From Gnetum montanum (lineage: Eukaryota; Streptophyta; Gnetopsida; Gnetales; Gnetaceae), in the NCBI GenBank assembly GCA_015680685.1, contig MNCI01023340.1, positions 119,251-176,346 on the forward strand: a DNA stretch of 57,096 nucleotides. Direction: 5' to 3'. Below, one piece after another: positions 23,635 to 36,392 of this stretch; position 1 is the first letter of the stretch, and every line of letters begins with the position of its first letter. Under the pieces are notes generated by a model. It was not told the origin of the DNA, searched no databases, and saw only the letters and a program-made list of their open reading frames with translations. The position numbers and the translations under genes were made by a program.

Positions 23635-24864
23635 TGGACCATTGAACTTAGAAGGGGGCAATGAATAAGTTCCCTAAATTAAAACTTAAACAAAAAAAGT
23701 ACATACACTAAATTTAATGTGGTTTCCCAACTTGGGTAGTCCACACTCAAATGGTAGATCACTAACACACCTCAAGACTTTGTTGCTCTCAAAATATGGT
23801 TGAAGGAACCACACCCTATATAGTCATCAAGCACCATTTTAGAGTGTTTTATCATAGCACCAATCACTTAGCCTTAGAAGGTCCAATCAGGCTTTGAAAT
23901 GTGATTTTAAGGCTTTCAAAATCTTTATAATCTTGAGCTCCACACTGGAGTGTTATACCACAACAACAACAACTCAATCCCATAGGATCCTAACAAGCTC
24001 AAGCACATCAACCCTGTAGGGAAAAAAGAACAAGAATTACAATGAATAATTGCAACTCAATTTGCTGATTCTTGAACAGTTATGTACAATACACTTTACA
24101 AAGTCAAAATGATTAGACAATGAGGAGAAATAGAGAATTCAATGATTATAAGTGATTTTACAATGAATGCAACAAAGATTGCACATTTTCCAATACATAT
24201 GAAGTCTTCTTATAACTACCATGTTACAAAATCACTCTTGAAACTTATGAAATGACTAGCTTATAGTCGTGCATGACTTCTTTCTCATGCCTAATGTGTC
24301 TCTCTAAATTTTCCTTCAAATCTAGAAAGACAACTTTATTTCTTGAAAGATATCTTTATGAAGTCTCTACTCTAGAAGATGTCTTTGTCTTATGGAAGAC
24401 ATCTGTCTAGACTTGGTCTATAGCCTCTAAAGACATCTCTGCCTTGTGAAAGATGTATTTATCCAAGAATGATGCTTTAATATTTTTGAAGATTCCTTTG
24501 TTTGAGTTCTCTCCAAATCTATTAAGATGTTTACTACTTCCTAGAGACATCCTTCTTTACTATATCCAAGATGATGAATGCATCATTCCTTGTTCATAAC
24601 CTTGATCTTCCATATGATTTAATGATGTTCACTTTGCTTGTATAATATTAGCTCCTTGTCCACATTCATTGGATTTTCATTTGAAGACATGTGGGTGACC
24701 TCCTCCTTTGAGCTCTAGCATAGTTCTTTCCTAATCCTCTTTATCTCATCTTGGTTTCCTGTGTATGTAGTTCTACAAATAAAATAATCATACAACCATA
24801 CAAACAACTCTTATCTCCATTTTACTTAACATTTTGAGCATACCAAAACACACCAAAAGGTCCA
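23635..24864 (-). repeat. 3' LTR of the gag-only element
   Basis: 1230 bp. About a dozen copies of AGACATCT/AGATGTCT cluster at 24280-24560. Aligns throughout with 28410-29664. Confidence 0.88.
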
Positions 24865-24865
24865 T

Positions 24866-24879
24866 AATCTCCCCCTTTT
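24866..24879 (-). promoter_or_regulatory. Polypurine tract of the gag-only element
   Basis: Minus strand AAAAAGGGGGAGAT lies one to two bases upstream of the 3' LTR, the usual copia form. Confidence 0.85.
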
Positions 24880-27061
24880 TAGTGATGTTCAAAACTTAAG
24901 AAAATGGATTAGTAATCATACAACTATAACCATACTACTCTCCCCATTTTTGAATAGCAACAAAAAGGATAAGGTGCATAAATGCAGGTAGAAAAGATAG
25001 AAAAGAATAAGAATATCCACATAATATGGAGAGAAAATTATCACTCATAATCCTAAAAATATATAAGAAGTATGTATTTATTAGGTCCATGGATAGGTAC
25101 CCCAATTTTGCAAGAGTAGAACAAACCTTCCAAGTGAAATTCAATATTCAAGTTAAAGTAAAGGGCTTAAGCAAACTATCTCTATAACAATAAGTTATTA
25201 TTAGTGCAAGGTGTTTGGAATTTAGATAATCTTCATTTTTATACAACATTGGAAAATGGGAATATCTTCATGATGAGGTAAATATAGTCGTACAACTTCA
25301 CAATGAAAAACCATTGATGTTAGATGAATAGAGTCCCATAGAGGAATCATGTTATTACTCAAAATGTAGTGAGTAATGTATTGCATCCTCCACTTAAGGC
25401 ATGATTGTGAAAATTGAGAGCTACTCTTTTGTGGTGAAAACAAGGATGTGTAATTAATTCAATAAGATCCATCAACATTCAATTTTAAAGGTCAAAGCTA
25501 TAATTGAAACATGCATACTTTGATATTTATTCAAGGTAATGTAACATCCAAAACCATTGATCAAAAATAAAATTTTTTGATAAATATACATTCATAAACT
25601 TCCTGAAATTCTCTCCTAATGTAAATATGATCATGTAAAAATAGTCAATAAATACAAAATATCAAAGATAGAGCATGTAGAAATAGGTGTTCCATCAAGT
25701 ATCACACAAATAGGAAAGCAAGAATATTACAAGTGTTGCCACACATATATCAAGAACTAATCCAAGCTTTTCAATCAATAGTTAAGCTTGAAGAAAAGTG
25801 TGAACACTAAGGAGAAAGTAATCTATCTTCAAAATTAGTATGAATCTTCATCTTGGTAAATGAGCATATAGCAATCTGCAAATTGAAACCAACCATGCCA
25901 AATTCCCAAAATATGCATCTCAAAGCAAATTATTCAATGGATAACTTGATCAAAAGCACATATATCCACTCATAATATCAACTAATTACTCTATAAAAAT
26001 AGACACTTCATGCTTAAGCTTATGATTGAACATCAGATAGGTGGGCTATTCATTCAAAATCCATGACCAACAGAGATTGATGGTAAAGATCAAAGATAAA
26101 ATAAAACTTATCTAATAGATAGAATCATGTAATTCTAGATTTAACCAAAATAATTTATCAAAAGAATATGAAAGTCATGCATGTTTTGATTTTAGCACAA
26201 GTTAATACAATGACCACAATCATTTATAAACAATAGATGCTGATAAGAAACTAAGTATTCATATATCATTAAGTACCTTTTAAAGTCCTAATACACAACC
26301 ATTCAAGAATTTGCCATAATAATAAATATGTCTTATAGTTCTTTTCTTTCTCATTGTGCATTTTGGCTGAAGTCTCCATGAACTCCCCCTACATTGATGA
26401 CCCCCAAGATGATTGAGATGTAGGCTCCTTCTACATTTGTGCTACTTTTCTTAGGCTTTTAAGATCACTATGTAAAACTCACAAATACACTAGAAATATA
26501 GATCAACATTAAGCTTAATTTATGGGGATCTAGATCTTCAACCAGAAATATTAATACAGGTTTGGCTCATCTTATAAATGGAAAAAATCATTCCAAAGGC
26601 TATGAGCATAGAAACGAATCATCACAAGAATTTCAGATTGAGCATGACAAGAAATCAAACCAAGGGAAATTATTGCAAGTTCTATTATAAGTCTTCAAAA
26701 AATAAATTAATCAATATAAGAAATGCTCTAGACACTTATTCTACCATATATGATCTAGACATAGGTCATTTTGGATAATATTCTATTAACTAGCAAGCAA
26801 AGAGATAGAGACTTACCTTGACATACCTTGCTTGTTGATACGGGAAGATTAGTGGAGTTTGAGATGAGATCTCTTGTCATGAAGTACATCCTTATATGCA
26901 GGTTCTCTTTCATTAGATCTTGTATGTGATGTCTCTATTTTTTCATGTCCCTTGTGATGAAAACCTTCATCTCTCCTTGCATTATTTTCAATACCACATT
27001 TTTCTTCATTCTCACTTATTGGTACCTACATAATTTCCTTACCTAAGTCTCTTTGACAAGA
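24880..27061 (-). other. Internal region without recognisable pol
   Basis: AT-rich, stops in all frames. I looked for the copia protease, GKGKG-type linker, integrase and RT motifs on both strands and saw none. Scattered open frames (for example 26578-26778 plus, 25222-25443 minus) lack motifs. Confidence 0.55.
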
Positions 27062-28390
27062 CTAAGAATTAATCTTATTTTGATTATCATAATCAAAAGT
27101 TTGCATAAAACCACAATTTTTACATATAAAAGTAGTCTCATCATTATGATCAAAATTATCAAACCTTACTATGCTTGACTTTGGGCTTGAAACTTCAAGC
27201 ATTTCTTTCTCTAAATTTTTTGGTTGATTTTCAGGAATTTCCTCATCTTGAATTTTTCTCTCATCATGCTTACCATGTTGTTCAACCATATGTAAGGAAG
27301 ATTCATCAATGAGTGACATGCAGATGAGATGAGAATCTTCAAGAAAATTGCACACTTCTTCTTCATTTCGCTCACTATCATCCCAACTTGTATAAAAGTT
27401 GGTCTTTTTTGATTTTTCATCATTGGATCTATTCTTTCGATGAACTTTGCTATCATTTGGATCACTAGGACATTTGAAGGCCATATGGCCTCTTCCTCCA
27501 CAAATCCAACCCTCTATGGAATAAAAATCTAGATTCTTAGAATTTAAAAAAACTTTGCTTCTTTCTCTACCTTTTAAGAAATTTGGTCTTTGTTGTTGTT
27601 AAGATGTCCATTTGTTTCCTTTTGTAAGCAATCATTGTAGTCTTCTTGATAGAAGAGAAATCTCATCTTCATTAACCTCCTTCTCCTTTGAGGTACTCTT
27701 TAGAGAAATAGGTTTTTCTTGAATCACTTCTTTACTTATGAGATTCATTTCATAGGCAATGAAAGCACTTTGAAGTTCCTCAAATCTCATAGTTGAGAAA
27801 TCTCTTATTTCCTTCATGGCTGTGACCTTAGGCCTGAATTTTGATTATATAGTGCTGATCATTTTGATGATGATGTCACTTTTGGGGAAGTATTTCTCTA
27901 TTTCTCTAATGGCTACAACAAGATCATTAGCTCTAGAAAAATAATCATTGATTTTCTCACCTTCTTGCATTTTGAGTTTATCATATTCACTTTGTAGAAC
28001 TAACAATTTCAATTACTTAATAATAGAGGTTCCTTCATAAGTAGCTTCTATAGTTTGCCAAATTTCTTTGGCCATTTTACATCTTGCTATCCTATTGACT
28101 TCAAATTTATTCAATGCATAATACAAATATTTTTTTTATTTTGAATCAAATGTGAACTTATACTTTTCCTCTTGAGACCATTTTTGTAAGGCTTGATGCC
28201 AATGGTACTATCAACAGGTGGAGCATAGCCTTCCAAGATTGACTCCTAGACTTCAAAATCAATAGCTTTGAAGAACCCTTACATTCTAGCTTTCTAATAG
28301 GTGAATTCAAATCTATTAAATATGGATGACTTTGTGTAAGAAATCTCCTCCATTGTCCACTCTTGAAGTTGATGATGAAACAAAGGGTAC
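27062..28390 (-). pseudogene. Copia gag (UBN2 type), minus strand
   Basis: Reads from high to low coordinates. UBN2-type text about 28150-27850 ('IWQTIEATYEG', 'LLVLQSEYDKLKM', 'INDYFSRANDLVVAI'), then 'FEELQSAFIAYEMNLISKE' (27632-27817), a zinc knuckle near 27510-27470 reading GWICGGRGHMAFKCP with the first Cys changed to Gly, then an acidic tail and a second Cys pair 'FICKNCGF' ending at a stop at 27062. The last 140 codons are open. The frame changes at least twice. In-frame use would need a close relative; this copy is probably inactive. Confidence 0.85.
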
Positions 28391-28393
28391 TAG

Positions 28394-28405
28394 GCTCTAA
28401 TACCA
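28394..28405 (-). promoter_or_regulatory. Primer binding site of the gag-only element
   Basis: Minus strand TGGTATTAGAGC, one change from the canonical initiator tRNA-Met site, four bases after the 5' LTR end. Confidence 0.85.
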
Positions 28406-28409
28406 CTTG

Positions 28410-29664
28410 TGGATCATTGAACTTAGAATTAAGGGGGGAGGGGGGTGGGATGAATAAGTTCCCCAAATTAAAACTTAACCAAATAGAGCACACACACCAA
28501 ATTTAACATGGTTTCCAAACTTTGGTAGTCCACACTCAAAGGGTAGATGATTAGCATACCTCTAGACTTTGTTTCTCTTAAAATGTGTTTGAAGGGATCA
28601 CATCCTATACAGTCATCAAGCCTTGCTCCAAAGTGTTTTATTGTAGCACCAATTATTCAACCTTGCAAGATTTCATCAAGCTTGAAAATGTGGTTTTAAG
28701 GCTTCCACAACCTTTACAATCTTGAGCTCCATACTAAAGTGTTGTATCGTAGCACCAATAACTCATTCCTATAGGATCCTAACAAGCTAAAGTACATCAA
28801 CCCCATAGGGCAACAAGAACAAGAATTACAAGGAATAATTGTAACTCAATTTGCTAATCCTTGCACATTTATCTACAACACACTTTACAAAGCCAAAATA
28901 ATTAGACAATGAGGAGCAACAGAGAATTCAATGATTATAAATGATTGTACAATGAATATAATAATGCTTGCACATTTTCCAATGCATATGAAGTTTTCTT
29001 ATAGTTGTCATGTTTCTAAATCCTTCTTAAAACTTGTGCAACAGCTAGCTAATGGTCACTAATAGTCATGGGAGACATATTTCTTATGCCTAAGATGTCT
29101 CTCTAAATTTGTCTTCAAATATGGGAAGACATCTTTGTTTTATAAAAGACATATTTATGAAGTCTCTACTCTAGAAGATGTCTTTGTCATGTGGAAGACA
29201 TCTTTCTAGGCTTGGTATGCAATCTATAAAGATGTCTCTACCTTTTGAAAGATGTCTTTTTCTAAGAAATATGTCATGCTATTTCTAAAGACATATTTAT
29301 TTGAGTTCTCTTCAAATCTACCAAGATATCTACTACTTCTTAGAGATGTCATTCTTCACTTTATCTTGCATGATGAATGGATCATTCCTTGTCTACAACC
29401 TTGATCTTCAATATGCTTTAATGATGTCCACTTTGCTTATATAATATCAAGTCCTTGTCTACATTTTTTGGATGTTCATTTGAAGACATGTGGGTGACAT
29501 CCTCCTTTGAGCTTTAGGATATTTCATCCCTTATCCTCTTTAGCTCATCTTTGTTTCCTATGTACATAGTCTTACAAACACAATAATCATACAACCATAC
29601 AAACAACTCTTTTCTCCATTTTACTTAATTTTTTTGAGCATGCCAAAACAAACCAAAAGGTCCA
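28410..29664 (-). repeat. 5' LTR of the gag-only element
   Basis: 1255 bp, ends TGGATC...GGTCCA. The AGACATCT word is dense at 29090-29350, with many copies in inverted pairs (for example 29173-29181 and 29190-29200). A run of G at 28432-28448 differs between the two LTRs. Confidence 0.88.
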
Positions 29665-30089
29665 CAACATTCTCATATGAGGAGATTGTAAAATAACCTA
29701 TAGATAAAAAGCTCTTAAATGATAAACTTGTTAAAGAAAAGAAGGCATACTATTTATTTACTACCAACATCTACACATGCTTTCTCTAAGGTCATTCTTT
29801 GTGACTTATGGATATTTGAAGCCCATGCTAATCTAAATGATAGTTGGCGAGATACTCCATGTATGATTGGTGGAATGGATACTTGTTGAGGACGTTCACT
29901 ATCATTCGGTACTCCAATCTATGAGTTAAATGTAATGATAACATACGATGGCAACTATAGAGGTTTACAGTGTAGACTGTAAATTATGCTTTTAATGACT
30001 CCCAATGCACCATTAACCAACCTTGATGATAGCCATATATTAACAATAATCATTGACATGCAAACGTAAGACCTACTATTTTTGGAGAT
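29665..30089. other. Unassigned DNA
   Basis: Between the gag-only element and the second Tat block. One plus frame gives 'LLPTSTHAFSKVILCDLWIFEAHANLN' (in part) with few stops near 29745-29880; I do not recognise it. It could be continuation of the interrupted copia element. Confidence 0.3.
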
Positions 30090-31127
30090 AACCAATAATA
30101 AGAAAGCCTCCATAACCTTTCTTCACTTTTTGCACAAGAGAGAAATTGTCAAAGTTTTAACATGTGTAACCTATGATATCTTGGTTTGCTAATCATTCTA
30201 TATGGTCTTATGCATTGTATTGTAATAACATGACTTCTTTATTTTATTTTTTATTCTCTTGGAGTTGTGCTTGGAGGATATAGCCTAGAGCCATCACTAA
30301 GGTGTAACTCACTACAGTAGAAAGGCACCACATGGCCTTGATGCACAAGATTCAATGAGTTATCCTACTATAGAAAAAGTGCTTGTTCCACATCATTTCC
30401 ATTACCACTCCTTAAACCCAACCCCTTAGCCTGATGTCAACCTTCCTTATCCTAAGCAACAATGTTGACCTATGTCTAACATTCATGCATTGTGGTCATG
30501 TGGCATTCCTTCATTATGCTCCACCTATAAGCTTGTTGAATGTAACACATCTCATTCAACAAGAAAACCATTAAGTCCATTAAGTGTAACACATCTCATT
30601 CAACAAGAAAACCAAAATCCAACTGGCCTTAGCAAAGAAAGCCAATGAAGGTTTCACCCCCAAAAAAAAAGGGGAAGGAAAATTGCTAAGAAGCCAAGAG
30701 GTCACTGAAGATCAAAAGAACAAATCAACAACTTCAAGAATGCAAGGGAAGGAGCCTAATTGCCAAAGAAACCTTGGAGCAAGGTGTTGGTTCCTCAAAT
30801 GCATTTCCAAGTAACCAACACTTTAACACATGAAGTGCAAAGACCTATTGATTGACTAACATGTTAGTGCCACACCATAGTCATGATGTCAACAATTGAA
30901 ACTCATAGTTAATCCTTATAACCATTTTCTTATATTTGAATATAATCTTTAATCCCTATTATCTCATTATAGCCTTATCCCACCATCACAAGCACACTTA
31001 AGCATGGTTTGACATGATTCAATCAAGTGTGGAAAGGGAACATTGGTGATGGATCTATATTGGTGTTTTGTATCCTTTGTCTATGCCTTTCAAGTTAATC
31101 CTCAAGACACCAACAAAGAGAAGCCAA
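30090..31127 (+). other. Host 3' UTR, copy 2
   Basis: Aligns with 3250-4055 and 18233-19441. Contains two hairpin units, a conserved A-then-G purine tract at about 30660-30676, and before the LTR the purine-rich AACAAAGAGAAGCCAA. No integrase tail precedes it here. Confidence 0.7.
30532..30607 (+). repeat. 3' UTR hairpin units, host copy 2
   Basis: Unit 1 (30532-30563): arms CTTGTTGAATG and CATTCAACAAG pair perfectly over 11 bp around the loop TAACACATCT. Unit 2 (30578-30607) has the same loop and poorer arms. Confidence 0.7.
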
Positions 31128-32616
31128 TGAAACACCACTAAGAAAATGCATGTTGTAACTTTTGGCCTTATAACCCTCACCGCATAAAACCTAAGGATAA
31201 AAATTCATTGTAAAATGTGAGGATTATAGTTCAATAGATGTAGTTTCACATACTTTAGCTTTTGGGGATGAAAAAATGCCTCATAAGTGATCAATGCCTT
31301 AACTTACAATTGGAAAAAGTCATATCATGCCTATATTTGGGCTTGGGGGAATTAAACATACCTTTTGGACTACCAAAATTAGCATTTTCATGGGTTTCAT
31401 TGTGGGGGGGGGGGGGNNNNNNNNNNNNNNNNNNNNNNNNNNNNNNNNNNNNNNNNNNNNNNNNNNNNNNNNNNNNATAACTTTTGCTACGTTGGAAACA
31501 CATGTGGAGGATACAACATCACCTATGCCCAACATTGGGGGTATAACTCTTACATTCCCAACACTGCACCTTCCCTCCAACATTGCACCTTTCCCTAAAT
31601 GTGGCATCCTCCCTCCAACATTGCTTTGACATGGCCCAACACCTCATCATTACTCTAGCTCCAACATTGATCTTGCACTTCAACATTACTATTAGAAGGC
31701 CTATCATGGGTAGAAGAAGCCAACATGGGTAAAATTCCCATTTACTATTTTTGATAAACATAATGGTTTTAATGCCATAAGGGGTATAAAAACTTACCAT
31801 ACATAGTAACCTTGGCTAATTGAGAAACCTTCAATACCTATACATGGTGGCAATTTGTTAGCAATTAGGTAAAATTTTGTAGCCAAATTTGTAGCCAAAA
31901 TTCTATAAAAAACAAAGAGGAACACCATAGAAAGGGTCCACATTTTTGCACATTATAATATTTTTTGGCATTTAAGAACTTTAAAGAACTTTTCAAACAC
32001 AAATATTTTGGAGAAATTAGAGCATGTAACCCATAGCAATTACAACCATTATTTTACCCCTTAAGATTTTGTGGTATTTTGCAACAAAACTGATTAACCT
32101 AGGCATGAAGACTTCTAGCATGGCTCTTCTTTATAGCCCAAAATCCACCAAACATCTCAACCCCCTACACCACCAATACTGCAAATTAGGTAAAAATTAC
32201 AACAAGGTTTCATATTTTTTCAAGTTGTAGAGCATCCAAATCATGGAGCTAACTATGGTGTCCAAGGCTACCAACTTCATCAAATTCCAAACTATTGCAA
32301 AGTAAACCCCCTTGCTTTCTCAATCACCCTTGTACATATTTCTAGACTCTTTTTATTTTTATAATAAAGTTTAACATTTCGTTATGTAAGTTAATTTACA
32401 TTTCTTATATTCTATGCATTATTTTTTGTTAGATATACTTTATTTTCATTTTTTGCATTAGCCTCATTGAAACTTTATTCCTCCCAAGGTTATCTGGACA
32501 AACCTTCTAGGGTACCTTGGATCCTATTTTTTTGTAGAGGCCCTTGGGATCCAAGATTAAAGCTATTCCACTTTGAATTTTTGATTTTCCAACAACTGAA
32601 TTTTTCAAGCAGTACA
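31128..32616 (+). mobile_element. Host Tat LTR, copy 2, about 1.49 kb with a gap
   Basis: Starts TGAAACACCACT like the Tat-1/Tat-2 LTRs and ends near CAGTACA; contains AATAAA-type signal near 32363. It is a full-length version of 4056-5205. It follows a 3' UTR and precedes an integrase fragment, so it acts as 3' LTR to its left and 5' LTR to its right. Confidence 0.78.
31417..31476. other. Assembly gap (60 N) after a 13-G run
   Basis: Gs at 31404-31416 run into 60 N. Paralogous LTRs have no ~60-bp insert at this place, so the gap length is likely a placeholder. Confidence 0.9.
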
Positions 32617-32998
32617 AATATTAAGCTTTACCTAATGGACAACAAGATTTCATAGAACCTAACTACCCCTCAAAAGTATGCTATACATAAATTATTAGAA
32701 TAGTATATCATTGTAGCCAATAACACATCATGTTGAAGGTCCTATTATGGTGCATTCTTAGTATGCTTGGGTAAAGCAGAAGCCCATAAGCTTCTTGAAC
32801 AGGTGCATGAAGGCATATGTGGAGGGCATATATGACCACATGTCATGGCCATAAAGATTATATGATTAGGATAATACTAGCCCTGTATGGAAATTGATTG
32901 CTCATAGAAGATCAAAACATGTGATACATGTCAATGGTACAACAACCTGATACATGTGCTATTGACTAAGTTGCACATTACTTAGACCACATGATCAT
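32617..32998 (+). pseudogene. Host integrase zinc-finger fragment, copy 2
   Basis: Parallel of 5206-5575, with the pattern 'EGICGGHI' and 'CQWYNNLIHV'-like text, ending in ATCAT at 32994-32998 where Tat-2 is inserted. Directly adjoins the host LTR, as in copy 1. Confidence 0.8.
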
Positions 32999-34394
32999 TA
33001 AAGCACCATGAAAATTTGCTTGTTATAACAATTTTTCGTCATTTATCCCATGCCCATAAAACCCAAGGTAAAACCTTATTGTAAATGTGAATATTATGAT
33101 CCATGAGAGGCCAATCTTACATGTTTCATACTTTTGGAATTAAGAAATGCCTCATAAGTGGTTAAAGCCTCATTCCCCAAGTGAAAAAGTCACCTAGTGT
33201 GTATATTTTGGCTTTGGGAAGTCAAAAATTCCTTTTGGGATGCCAAAATGACAATTTGATGGGTTTTATGGGTGGTATACATGTTTCTATGCTACAAACA
33301 CCTACAGGAAAAACCTCACCTACCCCCTACATGGAGAAGAAAATCCCAACATTGAGTAGTGGGGTGAGAAATAATGCCTAGTGTGGAGGAGTTTGGTCTT
33401 CTTCCTCAGTGTGAAGGCTTTTCACCCTAGTGTTGAAACTCCTCTCCCATTGTGTGAAAGCTACATAACCAAGATTTTTGAACTTTGATGGCCTCAAAGT
33501 TGATCAACCATACCACCAAGGATGGCAGAGGCCTCAACATAAAAGGTCTATCTCCAATGTAGAAGGTGTCTCCCCATTACTATTTATAGTATATGGAATG
33601 GCTATGGGGAGATGGCACTTACTATCTATGGTAACCCCCCAAATTTGGGCATCCATCTCACCTATATGAGGTAGAAATTTATAACCAGTTTGTAACAAAA
33701 TCATAGTAAAAAAACCTATAAAACAAAGCCCAAATAACATTTCAAGGTTCTATGATTTTTTACAATTTCACACTTTGGCATTTCTAAGGACATAGCAATT
33801 TTGGCTTTCAAGAGCTCTTGTAACCTTGTAGAAATGTAGCTTCTTGAAGGATCCTAGCATGGAACCCCTGCAATCTTGTTATCACCTTTATTTCCCCCTT
33901 GAGACTTGTGGATTTTATCTGTCAATGTTCCATTCCTAGGATTCTCAACCCCCAATGTGGAGCAATCTGGTAGCCAAATTTTCCACTTTTTTCACCCCCA
34001 GCAGTGACCTAAGTGGTAGCAGAGGAGATTCGAAAGCATCAAGAGTGACTTAGTATTTGGATCATGGAGCATATCACATCAACTTTAATAGGATTTTAAT
34101 TCTTGTTCCAGTGAACCCTCCTTTGCTCTCTCATAGGAATTTCTTGTACACATTTCTAAAACTCATTCTTTATGTTTTTTAATAAATTTTTAAAGTTTTG
34201 ATTTGTGTGCAATCTACATTTTCTTTCCATTTTAAAGATCAATAATTTTTTCCATTTTGTAAGTGTTTGGGTTATCTGTTGGATCATCCAAGGCACCTAG
34301 AATCCCATTTTTTTAAGGTCCTAGGGATTCTGGGTTGAGGTTGCTACACTAGATCTATCAGTTTTTCCAAGGATCAATTTTTCTAGTTAAAATA
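32999..34394 (+). repeat. Tat-2 5' LTR, 1396 bp
   Basis: Aligns with 51959-53393 and 15933-17378. The end reads TTAAAATA where the 3' copies have TTGCAACA. I could not recognise a tRNA-complementary primer site in the 20 bases that follow. Confidence 0.85.
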
Positions 34395-35149
34395 ATTTTA
34401 CAGTGCTAAAAGGAGGGCCTCCACCCAATTTCTATGACCAAATCTATCTTCCTTATATTTAACATTACAAGTTGAAAGCCTTATTCTAATTTTTTGTAGC
34501 CAAAACTTCCAACAAACCAATGTTGCCCCTTCCCCACTGTGCTGCCTCCCACTCCCCCCTCCCCCCCTTGGATAATGATTTTTCACAACAATTGCTATGA
34601 ATTTTTTATTCCAAAGCTAGCATTGAAACCTTTCTTCATCCTTTTTTCCTTTTTCTTTGAATTTTCTTTTTTCTAGTTTCCAAAGTGGGTGGTGCAACCC
34701 TTTTGAAAATCATCAAACGTTTTGATGTTAGCTTTCCCCCCATCTTTCTTAGCTAAGAAAATTGGCAACTTGGTAAAACCAAGTTCTAGTGGAAAAGCAC
34801 AAACTTTTCACTTTCATTTTCAGCCTTTCCCCCTCATCAAAGCTAGATTAGAAAGGTGTGAGATTCCTCCCATCTCACCCCCCACCCCCCCTTCCCCTTC
34901 TTTTTACTTTTTCCATACCTAGCATAAAGGCAATTAAGGGGCCAACGTGGATAAGGCTTGTCACCAACTTTCTCAGCTTTCTATTTTTAGTAAATGGGTA
35001 AACCTTCCTTACCTCCCACTTACTAATTATAGAAAGTGCTACATTTTCAGTCATTTTTATTTTCTTTGACCATTTTAAAATTTTTATTATTGTGATTTAC
35101 TTCTATTCTTTCCTATTACAGCCTGTTTCAAGCCATTTTTAACAAAATA
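34395..35149 (+). other. Tat-2 leader
   Basis: Non-coding. Two C-rich tracts (34548-34569 and 34874-34899) stand out in otherwise AT-rich DNA and would be G-tracts in the opposite strand. Short plus frames here have no motif. Confidence 0.55.
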
Positions 35150-36392
35150 GCCATGTCTCTCTCATAATTGACCAAGTTGCTTATAACTACATTGATAGTG
35201 GCTCAGATCAACAACACATGAGGGTTTATGACCCTAAAGACCATGTTTTAATGGAATGCACATAATATCATAAACTTAGGGGATAAAGGTCTAATTTTGC
35301 AGTGATAAATGAAGAACATTATATCTTCATTTGCACTAAGATCCAAGCTGGCATGCTAATCCCACAAGCAGAAGCAAAGGCTAATAGGGAGTTTGAGCAC
35401 ATCCATCATGATGGAAAGGAGTATATTCCCTCCCCCTATGACTAAATACTCCTCAATTACATCTATTCTAGCATCTTAACCTTTCTCATTGATGTGTAAG
35501 TGTATAAGGACCTACTAAATGCAAATAATGAAGCTTATGTTATTTTAGCATTCAATGTTAATGATAATCAGAGACTAGTGAGGGAACCATTTGTGATCTA
35601 GGTATTCCCTCATGATGGAAGGGCCTATTTAGCTTCCACTAGATCAAGATCCCCTTTTTTGATGAGAGTTCCATTGCAGGTGCCTCCAAGAAAACCTTTT
35701 TTCATCAGGGTGTCCCAACCTAACATAACCCCACTAGCCATAGCTGAACCAACTAACATGACCACATAATGACCTTCTATGATGGTCAATGCTACTACCT
35801 CTTCCTCACAACCAATGACTAACAACCAAAAAACCTAAAATAATCAAAGGAAGAAGCATAAGCAAAAGTCTAGAAACAAGGGTAACAAGTAGATAGAGGC
35901 ATGGAAGGAAGTGGACTCATCCAAGCTCACTCCCATCTTAGCTATATCCATGACCTCCTATGCTCAACCTGCTTCAATCAACAAGCCATAGGACAACCCT
36001 AAAGTCCATAACTAGAACAAAGAGGAGAAGCCCTAGTAACAACTACCTAAGGCTATAGTTCACATTTTGGGGTGCATGAAGGAAGTGAAACACAACTGGG
36101 GTGACAAGACCATGGCCAATAATAAAAAATTCTTCAGTATGATGGATTAGATTAGGCAATCCATCAAGCAAAAGAATACAACTCTAAGCTTGTACAACCT
36201 AATCATGACTTCTGCAATACATCATGAGGTGTGAGTCAAAATGTTGACTTCCATCCCCATTAGTTAGGACATCCCCACTAACAAGGAATCCATCCATGCA
36301 GTAATGGTTCTTCCCTCACTAAGGGAGGAGAATCAACACCCCTAGTATTGCATGATAGAGAAATCAAGGTCAATCCCTAAAATGGTGAATTA
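35150..36392 (+). pseudogene. Tat-2 gag-like region
   Basis: A plus frame through 35176 stays mostly open for about 400 codons, with stops that are largely TAG/TAA/TGA point changes: 'VAYNYIDSGSDQQHMRVYD', 'NFAVINEEHYIFICTKI', 'ANREFEHIHHDGKEYIPS', a basic Lys/Asn stretch near 35850-35890, and 'NTTLSLYNLIMTSAIHHEV'. Its place between leader and protease and its coding texture make it the gag or a gag-adjacent ORF. I see no CCHC knuckle and the protease lies in another frame, so the call is positional. Confidence 0.5.

Larger units (their letters stand above)
23635..29664 (-). mobile_element. Gag-only copia-type LTR element (TR-GAG-like), 6.0 kb
   Basis: Direct repeats 23635-24864 and 28410-29664 are its LTRs; both have TGGA(C/T)C...GGTCCA ends. 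On the minus strand the 5' LTR is followed by a tRNA-Met primer site (28394-28405), a gag, 2.2 kb without recognisable protease, integrase or RT, and a polypurine tract (24866-24879) before the 3' LTR. That plan equals the published TR-GAG type of non-autonomous elements. I found no clean target duplication (left ATCTA, right CAACA). Confidence 0.85.

Noticed and set aside
26578-26778. Plus-strand 66-codon ORF in the gag-only element
   Set aside because: No motif, antisense to the element, and AT-rich composition gives such frames by chance.
23630-29669. Target duplication of the gag-only copia element
   Set aside because: Adjacent five bases differ (ATCTA and CAACA); a nearby shared AACAT is not adjacent to the LTR tip on both sides.
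31262-31629. Open frames crossing the N gap on both strands
   Set aside because: They are open only because N codons hide stops and the G-run is repetitive; the region is LTR.
34395-34420. tRNA-complementary primer site after the Tat-2 5' LTR
   Set aside because: The sequence did not match any plant tRNA 3' end that I could recall with confidence.
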